The translations under genes and the position numbers were made by a program. DNA of 64,000 bases. Origin: Aporrectodea caliginosa. Its lineage: Eukaryota > Annelida > Clitellata > Crassiclitellata > Lumbricidae. Each line of letters opens with the position of its first letter. Position 1 is the stretch's first letter. The notes under the pieces were generated by a model. That model had not been told where the DNA came from, did not search any database, and saw only the letters and a list, made by a program, of their open reading frames with translations. Location: the NCBI GenBank assembly GCA_020284085.1, contig JACEVL010000519.1:1538001-1602000 (forward strand), written 5' to 3'. Positions 55,316 through 64,000 of this stretch are shown piece after piece.

Positions 55316-56688
55316 CTCTTACTATAGAATAACCTGACTTTTCACAAGTGACAGTTCTTCATGATGCTGAGATACACTATGGATGAGCAAAATTAGAATG
55401 CATTATTTAGCTATTGCCATTTTGGAGCTATTATCCTAGACACCAGGGCATCAGGGTGCACTTGGATTTATGATGCCTGAACGATAGCTTTAGACATTTT
55501 TTTGTTTTTTTCAAGTTAACTGTTGATAGGAAGCGAGAACCCTGCACTGGCAGCTGCCACAAATCTTCCACCTAATTGTGACATGTCTCACAATGCCGAC
55601 ATTTGTATTGGTTTTAACCCTACACGAACCAACGACTGCTGCTGTGCGGCTGCCAGGGAATGGGACGATTTAACGATCTGCAATGTCAGGTCAATGCACA
55701 TCATGGCTTCTGCTTGTGCATCTTACCAATCAGTTTCTCGGTTCCAGTATGCCCAAGTTTTTCATCGTGTCTAAGTATTGGCTGAATCTAATGCTGTTTT
55801 TGAGATTACGTCTTGACAGTCCAAATAGGTGCTTACAGCTGAGAAGTTTCGTGATATGTAAACAGGCTGGAACTGTTAGGACTCATTGATGGTGACTCAA
55901 TAATCTAATGACATGGCAGAGGCTTAGAAATGTCTTGACATCACGATAGCACCAAAATGTCACGGGTGACTGTTCGAGGACATGGCAGGCACGTAGAAAT
56001 GTAATGATATCGTGTTAGCACCGGAATGCCATGGACTTCCCTAATACGGTTGAATTTGTGATCACTGGCCCATTCAAGACTTTTGTGCCATATTGCCTTA
56101 AGGACCTTGAGAAATTCTTTCAGGCTTGCATGATCGATTGAGGCCTTGTCTTCGCACAGCAGGACAGTGTAAGATGTAGGGCATTGCAGGAGTAAACTAT
56201 ATGCAGTTGTATAGTGAAGGACTATACAACACTTGCCAAGGCACTCAAGGAGCTGAAGGAACTGGAACTGAGTAACTGACGGATTGGTTGGTAAGATTCA
56301 CAAGCAAAACTGGCCAAGCAAAGCAGTGTACAACAACACTTGATGCTTGTTTACTTTGTGATGTACCCGGTATGTTGTGTTGTAGTTAGTTTACTGTGGT
56401 ACACTAACCACAGCAGTTGTGGCCAGGAATTATAAACAATGCAAATTTTTTTGCCTTTGTTAAAACCATTGCTCAGTTTATAAAATAAAAATGTTTTTAC
56501 TGAGTGATCGAACAGTTGCTACAGATAGCCACTTGTATTTACATTTACAATGATTTTCTTTTATTTTGATTGGTGTTTACTGATCCGTTGAAGTTTAGTC
56601 AAGGTTTTAATTGAGGGAAGTACCAGGATGTTGTTTTAGAAATAGATGTTGTTGAGTGTATTTAATTATATGTGTGTTACTGTTTTAG

Positions 56689-56730
56689 AAACAGATGCAA
56701 GAAGTGATTGATGCCATGTTTGAGAGAAAG
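56689..56730 (+). CDS. PRKAR2: PKA RII exon: helical segment of cAMP-binding domain A
   Basis: A 42-nt exon (14 codons, phase 0 at both ends) between GTTTTAG and GTCAGT. It reads K-Q-M-Q-E-V-I-D-A-M-F-E-R-K. The (E/K)-Q-(M/L)-x-x-V-(L/I)-D-A-M-F-E-(R/K) pattern is invariant across RII subunits and continues the N-terminal helical motif from the previous exon, which ends L-E-E. Human RII has E-Q-(L/M) at this border. Confidence 0.94.
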
Positions 56731-57761
56731 GTCAGTTGATCAGTCTGACATTTTGTGCATTTTGATGTTGAAATTTAACTTCTCATGAAATTTGACATTG
56801 AAATGTTTGAGTTTTGTTGTGAATTTTGAAACTGAAATGTAAGATTTATGAGAGCTGTTACATTGCAGTTTATATTTTGGCATGGACTGTCATTAATTTT
56901 CCTATAATGTTTCAGAATCTTGCATATCGAAGAACAGTTCATCTTTGATTTAAATTTTTTTTAAAGCTAGGATTAACATGTTCAATTTATCTGTACTACT
57001 TACTAGGTATTATAAATTCCACATGGCCTATTTGAATTATTATTATTATTATTATAAAAGCAAATATCTGCTTAAGCACCGTAGAAACATTTCTTATTTA
57101 CTTTATATATTTGTAAACTGTGTTTAATCGCAGAGTAATGACATTTACGGTTATTGTTATTGTCATTGCCATTGTCATTATCATTATCATTATTATTATT
57201 AGCATAGCATGTCGAGGGCCTGTGAGTAAAATCTTGCGTATCAAAGTTACTTTGATTGGATCTGAAGTTAGCCTCGACAGAGCGTGGTCTGTGAAGGATT
57301 AAATGCCTCTCCTGTGGCTTGATGATTGGCTTCAGTTGTTGTCAGCATTTTTGCTGCCTACATCAATCATATTTGTAATTTATATTCATGTATTTTCATC
57401 TGATTTATCTTCCTTCACGTCCAATGTTTAGATTTCTGGTGATTGGAGCAATTTACTTGTCTTTACGAAGGCAAATGGCCAGACTGGGAAATGAGTTGCC
57501 TCTCACAAGTCTCGCATGTTAGCTTGTGGCCAGGGCTGCATTAAGGCTAGTGAGTGCCTTAGGTCTGTGATTACCTTCCAAATGCCCCTCTGACAACCAC
57601 CGGTCCACCACGTACATATTTATTAAATGCGGGCCCCTCAAAACTGTGGGCCCGGGTGCTGCAGCGCCCTTAGCGCCCCCCTTAATGTGGGCCTGCTTGT
57701 GGCTAATGTTAGACTACAAGTTCAGGAAAACGGTCAATGTAACTGATGCAGTTTTTGTTAG
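56731..57761 (+). other. PRKAR2: PRKAR2 intron, 1.03 kb, phase 0
   Basis: GTCAGT to TTTGTTAG. Contains an ATT run at 57038-57054, CATTATTATC-type repeats at 57160-57200 and a hAT-like MITE near the acceptor. Confidence 0.9.
57531..57695. mobile_element. hAT-like MITE, 165 bp, next to a coding exon
   Basis: Left end CAGGGCTGCATTAAGGC; the right end in reverse is CAGGCCCACATTAAGGGGG. Perfect 8-bp target duplication CTTGTGGC (57523-57530 and 57696-57703). Much more GC-rich than the intron (GGGCCCGGGTGCTGCAGCGC inside). It ends 58 bp before the downstream target duplication and intron tail reach the exon at 57762, so it lies where the branch point normally sits or just upstream. Confidence 0.92.
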
Positions 57762-57826
57762 GCAACGCCAGGTGACCATGTAATTGACGAAGGAGATGAT
57801 GGGGACAACTTCTACGTCATTGACAG
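57762..57826 (+). CDS. PRKAR2: PKA RII exon: beta strands of cAMP-binding domain A
   Basis: A 65-nt exon between TTTGTTAG and GTGAGA. It reads A-T-P-G-D-H-V-I-D-E-G-D-D-G-D-N-F-Y-V-I-D and ends with AG, the first two bases of an Arg codon (phase 2). H-V-I-D-(Q/E)-G-D-D-G-D-N-F-Y-V-I is one of the best conserved RII segments, leading towards the phosphate-binding cassette (F-G-E-L-A). That cassette belongs to the next exon and is not in this window. Human RII also splits the Arg codon here, to my knowledge. Confidence 0.96.
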
Positions 57827-58299
57827 GTGAGATGCTTGGGCTTGATCTTCAGTTTAGATTTTTCATCTTGGTTTATAAAATAAATTAAAAATATTGCATA
57901 CAGCCATGCCAGAGTTTGGATGATGGAACTGATAGTACTGTCCCCCACTAGCCTTTTGTAGCACTGTGTTTCTGAGTCCATTGATGAAAAAGTCTTTCCA
58001 TGTTTATTTTTTAAATCTGCTGGCTTTGCTTAGCAGAATCTTCATGCTATGCTCTGCTCATTGTAGACTGTTCTAAGAAGACACTGATGCACGTTCTTTA
58101 ATTGAGCCTGTAATCAAAGAGCCATGTCATGTTCTCTGATGGTTATTCTTAGCGTGGCGTGACAATAAATATAACTTGTGCACTAGGCTTCATCCATTCA
58201 CACTTAGGACTAAGAACAATAAGAATTTTATAAGGCACATGCTGTTTAAAAACATCTGTTAAATGCCCTTTAAATATGTTTAAGGGGTTTAAATACATC

Positions 58300-58590
58300 A
58301 AGGGTTTAGGGTAATGGTAACACTCTGGCACGAAGAACAGAAGATCAGCACAGATGGGGGAACGCTTCCTAATGCCCTCCCAAAGGTCGACTCAGAGTTT
58401 CATTCGCCCGATGTCGTTGGTAAATTGAGATGTAGGACGCGATGGATGCCTTGCATGGCTGCCATACAGTTAAATTCGACTCCTGTAATAACTTGAGATC
58501 ATCTGTTCATACATGAATTGTAATCATACTGCTGTGTGTCAGTTTCAAATAATAAATGAAGAGTATTATTATTATTATTATTATTATTAG
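58300..58590 (+). mobile_element. SINE-A copy 5
   Basis: AGGGTAATGGTAACACTCTG, then GGCACGAAG, CCCAAAGGTCGACTCAG, GATGCCTTGCATGGCTGCC, CAGTTAAATTCGACTCCTG, TAATCATACTGCTGTGTGTC and AATAATAAATGAAGAGTATT, with an (ATT)n tail at 58565-58590. Confidence 0.88.
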
Positions 58591-58789
58591 CACTGAACCT
58601 ATGACCATGTTTCTATAATAACTTAAACTCTTGCTGTTTGTAACCTGTTGTTACAATTGTTATCATGTTGATATAACAAGATCGAATAAAAGCACATATC
58701 TATCTGTATCTACTGTTGATAACGCCCTGGTGTCTCTTGCATATCAGATTTCAACTAAGCTTCTCTAATAGACTGATTTTACTTAATAA

Positions 58790-59015
58790 TAATAATAATA
58801 ATATCTTTTCTTTAATAAGCGCCTGACAAACGCACTGCGCTGTACATTTACATGTTATGCAATTTAAATCTTAACTACTAACAGAACAGACAGCCTGCAA
58901 TACAACGGCGCTAATAGCAGCCTACAAAGCATATCCGCCCAACGGGGGCTCGAACTCGGTACCTCACGGTCTCTGTGCCAGATGTTATCCAATGCGCTAT
59001 CGGACCCCCCCGAAT
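58790..59015 (-). mobile_element. Another tRNA-derived SINE, minus
   Basis: On the minus strand: GGGGGGGTCCGATAGCGCAT, TGGATAACATCTGGCACAGA, GAGGTACCGAGTTCGAGCCC (B-box GTTCGAGCC), later AGCGCAGTGCGTTTGTCAGG, then GCGCTTATTAAAG and an (ATT)n tail. Distinct from SINE-A, B and C. One copy is seen. Confidence 0.7.
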
Positions 59016-59704
59016 AGCGCATTGAACTGAACCCCGAACTGAACTTGAACTGACCTTCATGAACTTTGTGCATTATGGTAAATGTGAGCACTGTTAGTGG
59101 TTAGGCATTATTAGACAGACTGGGGTTGCTGGTGTTCTGCAGCAATTCACAGAGGTGGGGGAGCTGATGAACTAAAATGAACACTGGCAGTGTTAAGTGA
59201 AATGCAATTCCATGGTTACTGCCAAGCGCTGCCACAGGTTCTATTCTTAGCATTATCAGTTTTAAAAATACTGGTCTGGTTCTGGTTCTTAAAGCCGATG
59301 TCTGATTGGAGGATATGAGTGCCTTGAGAAAGCAATTTTTTTCCAGGTGATGTTTTCTGCACTTTCGGCTGAATTGCTACCTGAGCCGCAATTTGAATGA
59401 CAAGAGGAGACTCGGAAGGTTCTGCAGACGACCTGTTGTCATTTGTGATGATATATTTGTGTCGTCTATGACCTGCTTCTGGTCGTCTGCTTGCATTTGC
59501 ACATGAAAGCCAGCCTCATCATGCTCCTGTTGTCTGCCAATTACCATTTCTGTGGCATGGCTTTTGTGATCCCGAGTCGGCCGACCAGAGGCAACAACTG
59601 TCATCATTTCTGTCTCTCTGATGAGGGCTCTGACCCATTCATGCTGTTCCTATTGTTGATTGGGTTTAAAGTGTCTTGTGATGAATTTGCCAAGCTTTAG
59701 GTGG

Positions 59705-60090
59705 GGGGGGGTGTGCAATAGTGTAGTGGTTAGCATGCTGGACTGCCAATCAAGAGGTTGAGGTTCAAATCTCAGCCATGACAGAAATATGGTTCAAGAT
59801 TTCTCATCGACCTTCACCTATGCCCCCACAGCCAACTCAGCTGTAGCGAGTACACTGAGTGTACACTGACAGTGGGAAGATGAGATGGCAAAGGAGAGGA
59901 CTGGCCATCCACAGCCAACTCAGCTGTAATGAGTACACTGACTGTACACTGTCAGTGGGAAGATGAGATGGCAAAGGACAGGGCTGGCCATCCACCCTCA
60001 TATGCTGTGGCTAAGAAGATGAAGCCGTTAACACTTCATACCCATGGCGGCCTCTCAGGTTAGGTTAAAGAACTGCTCTTCTTTTTCTTC
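59705..60090 (+). mobile_element. SINE-B copy 7 with internal 83-bp duplication
   Basis: Head TAGTGTAGTGGTTAGCATGC, B-box GAGGTTCAAATCTC. The body segment from GCCAACTCAGCTGTA to GGCCATCCAC occurs twice (from 59831 and from 59914), then CCATGGCGGCCTCTCAGG and GACTGCTCTTC-like AACTGCTCTTCTTTTTCTTC. Confidence 0.9.
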
Positions 60091-60663
60091 TAAGTGAAGC
60101 CAGCAAGTTTGCAGCATAGTAGATCTAAATGGACTTTCGCTAAGCCAGAAGAAGGGAGGGCTTACTTTGATGATATGAACACCTGTTTGTTGATGATGCT
60201 ATCTTTTATACTGGTGAAGTTGGGGACTATAGAAGAGCATTTATTAAACTTTATAAGGTTTGACATTTTTGTCAGTGCCCAGACATTTCAGGAAATTGGT
60301 TCAGTTTTCCGGAAGTCCTTGCATATTGGTTTACATTGTGTCCTAGTTCTATAGTGTGTCAGAACACTTGCTGAGGAGTTAATCCGGAGTCAGCCTAGGA
60401 TGCATATTGGTGCATTTGTGAGGTTTCTTAGTTGTTGGAACTAGATTGACTGAAGGAAAACCACATGGTGATGTCTGGTTTCAAAGAAAGGGTCCACGTT
60501 TTGCCGTATTATACACCGTAAAGCAAACCATGGAAATGGATAATCACAATTTAGGATATTTGATGCTTATATTTGTAGCAGATGTAGGGTTAGACTTAAT
60601 TTTGGCAATTCTTTTGAACGCAGTTACCCATTGCAGTACTGCTTTTGAATTAATTCTGGCTGG

Positions 60664-60865
60664 ACTTCCTTGGTTTAAATATTGTTTTGAACTTAATAGT
60701 TTGGAAGAATTAATTAATTACTTTCATTCTGTCATGACTTCCCTCGATTAAATATTCTTTTGAACTCAACAGCTTGGCAAAATTAATTATTAATTCATGC
60801 AGTCTGACACAGCTACCCTGGACTGAGTATTGTTTTGTACTTAAAAGCCTGAAAAAGAGCTAACT
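60664..60865. repeat. Three diverged tandem copies, about 75 bp
   Basis: Each copy has TT(G/C)(C)(T)TGG/CTCGA(T)TTAAATATT, TTTTGAACT(T/C)AA and (A)GCTTGGCAAAATTAATTA or variants, then a TCTG(T/A)CA junction. The 101-codon plus frame at 60446-60751 covers the first copy and has no recognised domain. Confidence 0.65.
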
Positions 60866-61261
60866 GTAACTAGGGCAAAGTCTGCTCTGCTTTCACATCA
60901 AGTGAGTTTTTGTAGGGCAAAATCAAGGATGTCATTGTTGACTTCAACCATTATGTTACTGGTGGCTGCTCTGACAGATATTTTGGCAACAACAGGACAT
61001 TTTCCAGCAATACATTTTTTCTTACCTTTTGCTTTGTCTAGTATTTTTTTTCAGTATACTGTCCGTTATTTTATTGCTGCCTCATTTTATCTTGTCTATT
61101 AATACTTTGTACAAGTTTATTATCTGTGTTCTACTTTTTTACTACATTGATTACATGTTGTTATTTTATTAGAGCACCCTTTTATTTATTATGTCATTGT
61201 TTACTGCCTTGCTTATGATGTGCTGTAATGTCATGTGTCATGCAATATGTTGCTGTTCATC

Positions 61262-62036
61262 ATTTGCTATTGGAAGCATGTGGCTATTGGAAGCATGTGG
61301 CTATTGGAAGCATGTGGCTATTGAGAGCTTGTGGCTATTGGAAGCATATGGCTATTGGAAGCATATGGCTATCAATTGGAAGTATGTGGCTATTGGAAGC
61401 ATGTGGCTATTGGGAGCTTATGGCTATTGGAAGCATGTGGCTATTGGGAGCTTATGGCTATTGGAAGCATGTGGCTATTGGAAGCATATGGCTATTGGAA
61501 GCATATGGCTATCAATTGGAAGTATGTGGCTATTGGAAGTATGTGGCTATTGGAAGCATGTGGCTATTGGAAGCATGTGGCTATTGGAAGTATGTGGCTA
61601 TTGGAAGCATATGGCTTTTGGAAGCATGTGGCTATTGGAAGCATATATGGCTATTGGAAGCATATGGCTATCAATTGGAAGTATGTGGCTATTGGAAGCA
61701 TGTGGCTATTGGGAGCTTATGGCTATTGGAACATGTGGCTATTGGAAGCATGTGGCTATTGGAAGCATATGGCTATTGGAAGCATATGGCTATCAATTGG
61801 AAGTATGTGGCTATTGGAAGTATGTGGCTATTGGAAGCATGTGGCTATTGGAAGCATGTGGCTATTGGAAGTATGTGGCTACTGGAAGCATAAGGAGATT
61901 GGAAGTATGTGGCTATTGGAAGTATGTGGCTATTGGAAGCATATGGCTATTGGAAGCATATGGCTATTGGAAGTATGTGGCTATTGGAAGCATGTGGCTA
62001 TTGGAAGCATGTGGCTATTGGAAGCATGTGGCTATG
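61262..62036. repeat. 17-bp minisatellite with higher-order organisation
   Basis: About 45 units of GGCTATTGGAAGCATGT with variants (CATAT, TATGT, GGGAGCTTAT) and a 21-bp form containing ATCAATTGGA at 61371, 61511, 61670 and 61792. These longer units recur every 122-159 bp inside similar variant blocks. All three plus frames are open across most of it because no register makes a stop. The 389-, 244- and 221-codon frames here are artefacts of the array. Confidence 0.97.
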
Positions 62037-62470
62037 TTCTTTGGATCTGCTTCTTCTCCACCTGACGTCTGTTTCTTGGTCGGGACAATTAAGCGTTTGG
62101 ATGACGGTGTAATAAGATTCAGAAGAAGTGGGTGCTCGGCCTCCCTTCATGCGTTCCTGATGACTTCATGTGGACAGACGTTGCCAGAAGTAATAACGAT
62201 CCACGTCACGTTTCATCGAGTCTTAATTTGGTCGTCTGTGTCCCTCGCTGAGTTATATCCGCGGCCTCCCTGGTTTGTACTGCCAGGTCTTCTTATACCT
62301 GTTCCGTTATTTCATGCTGGGACCAAAGGACTGATTGCGGTCATGACAGAAACTGTTTGAGCTTAGCTCTGCCTACATGTGTGCATCCCTCTGGCACTGC
62401 TGATTCCTGCTGAATTTGAGTTCATTCACTCGCTGTGGGATTTGTGATTGGTCATTTTCAAGTATAATTT
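62037..62470. other. Stretch after the minisatellite with an open frame
   Basis: An open plus frame continues from the array to 62360 (about 108 codons: I-W-style repeat residues, then F-G-S-A-S-S-P-P-D-V). No domain is recognised and there is no splice or start evidence. Probably chance. Confidence 0.35.
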
Positions 62471-62870
62471 GGCGGTACGCGATAGTGTAGTGGTTAGCGT
62501 GCTGGACTATAGATCGAGAGGTTGGAGGTTCAAATCCCCACCAGAAATTTGGTTCAAGATTTCTGCTCCAGCTTCAGCCCTAGCCAGCTATAATTAGTAC
62601 ACTGATCATACACTGTTGGTGGGAAGAGCAGTAGGAAACGGGATCGCTTCCCGCAACCTCCCACAGGTCCACTCAGCCTATAATTCGCAAGATGGTGCAT
62701 TGGTAAAATGAGATGTAGGACGTGATGGGCGCCTTGCATGGCTGCCGTATACAGTTAAATTCGACTCTTGTAGTAACTTGTGATCATCCATTCATACTGA
62801 AATGTAATCATACTGCATTTGTCAGTTTGAATTAATAAAGAATATTATTATTATATTATTATTATTATTT
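62471..62870 (+). mobile_element. Chimeric SINE: SINE-B head joined to SINE-A tail
   Basis: 62471-62628 is SINE-B (GATAGTGTAGTGGTTAGCGT, GGAGGTTCAAATCCCC, TACACTGTTGGTGGGAAG). From about 62630 the sequence is SINE-A (ACGGGATCGCTTCCCGCAAC, GATGGGCGCCTTGCATGGC, TACAGTTAAATTCGACTC, GTTTGAATTAATAAAGAATA) with an (ATT)n tail. The switch occurs at or close to GTGGGAAG/AGCAGTAGG. Confidence 0.85.
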
Positions 62871-62919
62871 TTACATTATTCATTTATGTTGAATCTTTCA
62901 AGCATTCAATTTTTTTAGA

Positions 62920-63183
62920 AATTCTTGGGCAGCAGGTTCAGCTGCTTCTGTAGGATTTCAACTAGAACGGCTCTCGTTCTTGGCTATTGATTTTCCACGT
63001 AGGACTGGCCGACCGTCAGATGTAGCGGTTGACATTCTGTCCGCATATAAAGTCTTTTTGGATTTTAATCGATCTCACTCTGGTGGCCATTTCAGCTTTC
63101 CTGCAGTTCACAAATTTGTGACGAGAACGAAGAGGAGCCAAGCGTATGGTTTCCTTGGTAACAAAATATTATATGAGCGCTGA
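62920..63183 (+). other. 88-codon open frame after an acceptor-like site, unassigned
   Basis: Follows TTTTTTTAG and reads N-S-W-A-A-G-S-A-A-S-V-G-F-Q-L-E-R-L, later R-R-T-G-R-P-S-D-V-A-V-D-I-L-S, ending I-L-Y-E-R-stop. It does not resemble any part of RII and is in the wrong phase to follow the last exon. No homology recognised. Could be chance or a repeat relic. Confidence 0.2.
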
Positions 63184-63699
63184 TACAAAGCATTGGTCAG
63201 GTAAATCGTCATTGCCAAGGTGGTTGTAATTACTTCTATACAGCATGCTGAACTAAATTACCAGAATAGCAGACTTACAAAGCCGGTAAGTGTTGGTAAT
63301 GGTTTTTCGCAGCTGCAAAAACCTTGGTTCATATTTGCTGAACAAATAGTGCATTACAAGGTCTTTGATGTGTTCATTTAGTATATGATTTAATGATACT
63401 AAAGTCAGACCTCCCATGCTTTCCTCATTACACTGAGCCGTGGGAAGGGCTGGTTATCTCGTGAGTAAACCTGATCAGTTTTCGATCAGACAAAAGCCGA
63501 CAACCGGTGGTGGTGGTGGTGAGAGGAGGATTGCACAAATTGCAGTGTGGTTCCTGCCAGCCAGAGCTAGTTGTTAACGGCCATTTCTCTTCCTCCTCCC
63601 TTGTGATAACAACAGGAAACTGTTCATGTTTGCCGAAGTGCACTTTCTCTCACCTGGTGTAGATCGTCGTGGGATGTGACGTAGTGCATTGCAACAAGA

Positions 63700-63706
63700 C
63701 TTTTGC

Positions 63707-63742
<36 letters not shown>

Positions 63743-63920
63743 ATGCCTGTGTGTCTGTATGTATGCTTGTATGTATGTATGCATGTATGTATGTAAGCAA
63801 CTAAGCATGTATGTATGTGTGCATGTGTATGTATGTGTGCATGTGTATGTGTGTATATGTATGTATGTATGTATATGTATAATGTATATATATATATATA
63901 TAAAATAATTATATATATAT
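63700..63920. repeat. (TG)n, (TATG)n and (TA)n microsatellite
   Basis: TG run at 63711-63738, TGTATGTATGC-type repeats to 63870, TA runs at 63885-63925. Cys/Val and Tyr/Ile/His/Thr frames are artefacts. Confidence 0.96.
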
Positions 63921-64000
63921 ATATGTTTGTGTGCATATCTAGACATTCATGCAATGCCTTTTGCAACCTCTTATAGGTGCTCTTCGCGAGTGTAAATGAA

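Larger units (their letters stand above)
52756..56688 (+). other. PRKAR2: PRKAR2 intron, 3.93 kb, phase 0
   Basis: GTACAG to TGTTTTAG. Dominated by the 25-bp minisatellite; also holds one hAT-like element. 52756-53369, 54561-55027 and 55324-56688 show no supported feature. Confidence 0.88.
57827..64000 (+). other. PRKAR2: PRKAR2 intron, at least 6.2 kb, phase 2, runs off the window
   Basis: Starts GTGAGA. No exon with the expected G-x-(F/Y)-D start or F-G-E-L-A cassette was found to the end. 57827-58299, 59011-59704, 60091-60660, 60865-61261 and 63184-63699 show no supported feature. Confidence 0.75.

Noticed and set aside
61191..62360. 389-codon open frame on the plus strand
   Set aside because: Produced by the 17-bp minisatellite, which is open in all three plus frames; it has repetitive W-L-L-E-A-C-G-Y content and no domain.
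57827..64000. A further RII exon (phosphate-binding cassette)
   Set aside because: Searched by eye for a G-x-(F/Y)-D start and F-G-E-L-A in the right phase; none found.

Overview
This window is animal nuclear DNA from an intron-rich, AT-rich genome. It is almost entirely intronic and intergenic sequence packed with repeats. The only host gene I can support is a type II regulatory subunit of cAMP-dependent protein kinase (PKA RII) on the + strand. Five consecutive small exons lie at 34482-34520, 48672-48721, 52672-52755, 56689-56730 and 57762-57826. All have AG/GT borders and compatible phases. Together they encode 92 complete codons running from the phosphorylatable inhibitor site (R-R-K-S) through the linker into the first cAMP-binding domain. 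The dimerisation/docking exon is not visible upstream, and the rest of the cAMP-binding domains is not visible downstream, so both ends of the gene probably lie outside the window. The exon sequence and the kinds of SINEs and LINEs suggest a marine invertebrate (a lophotrochozoan such as a mollusc or brachiopod, or a non-vertebrate deuterostome). I cannot name the species.

Layout. 1-34481 is repeat-rich DNA with no recognised host exon, and is probably an upstream intron and/or intergenic. It holds a 5'-truncated non-LTR retrotransposon (7763-10030, minus) with a broken reverse transcriptase, two hAT-type DNA elements with perfect 8-bp target duplications (13537-14728, 27348-28509), a MITE-like element (10235-10607), a possible foldback element with a strong central hairpin (21299-22067), many tRNA-derived SINE copies, several minisatellites and a 344-bp TTC tract (25265-25608). 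34482-57826 is the RII gene segment. Its introns of about 14.2, 3.95, 3.9 and 1.0 kb contain four more hAT-like elements (37084-37356, 51695-52148, 55036-55315, 57531-57695), a 25-bp minisatellite of about 43 units (53370-54560), a TGGA tract and a GA tract. 57827-64000 is the next intron, with SINEs, a SINE chimera (62471-62870) and a 17-bp minisatellite with higher-order structure (61262-62036).

Three tRNA-derived SINE families recur and are named here for convenience. SINE-A has a tRNA-like head and an (ATT)n tail. SINE-B has a tRNA-like head and a (TTC)n tail. SINE-C has a tRNA-like head, a GGGCAAGTC-containing body and a GCGCTATATAAAT end. One SINE ends in the same 3' sequence and (TGA)n tail as LINE fragments in the window, and SINE-C shares its end with a different LINE fragment, which is the classical sign of SINEs borrowing LINE machinery. 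Nearly all long open frames in the window are by-products of tandem repeats whose unit length is not a multiple of three, or of LINE/SINE remnants; they are not genes.
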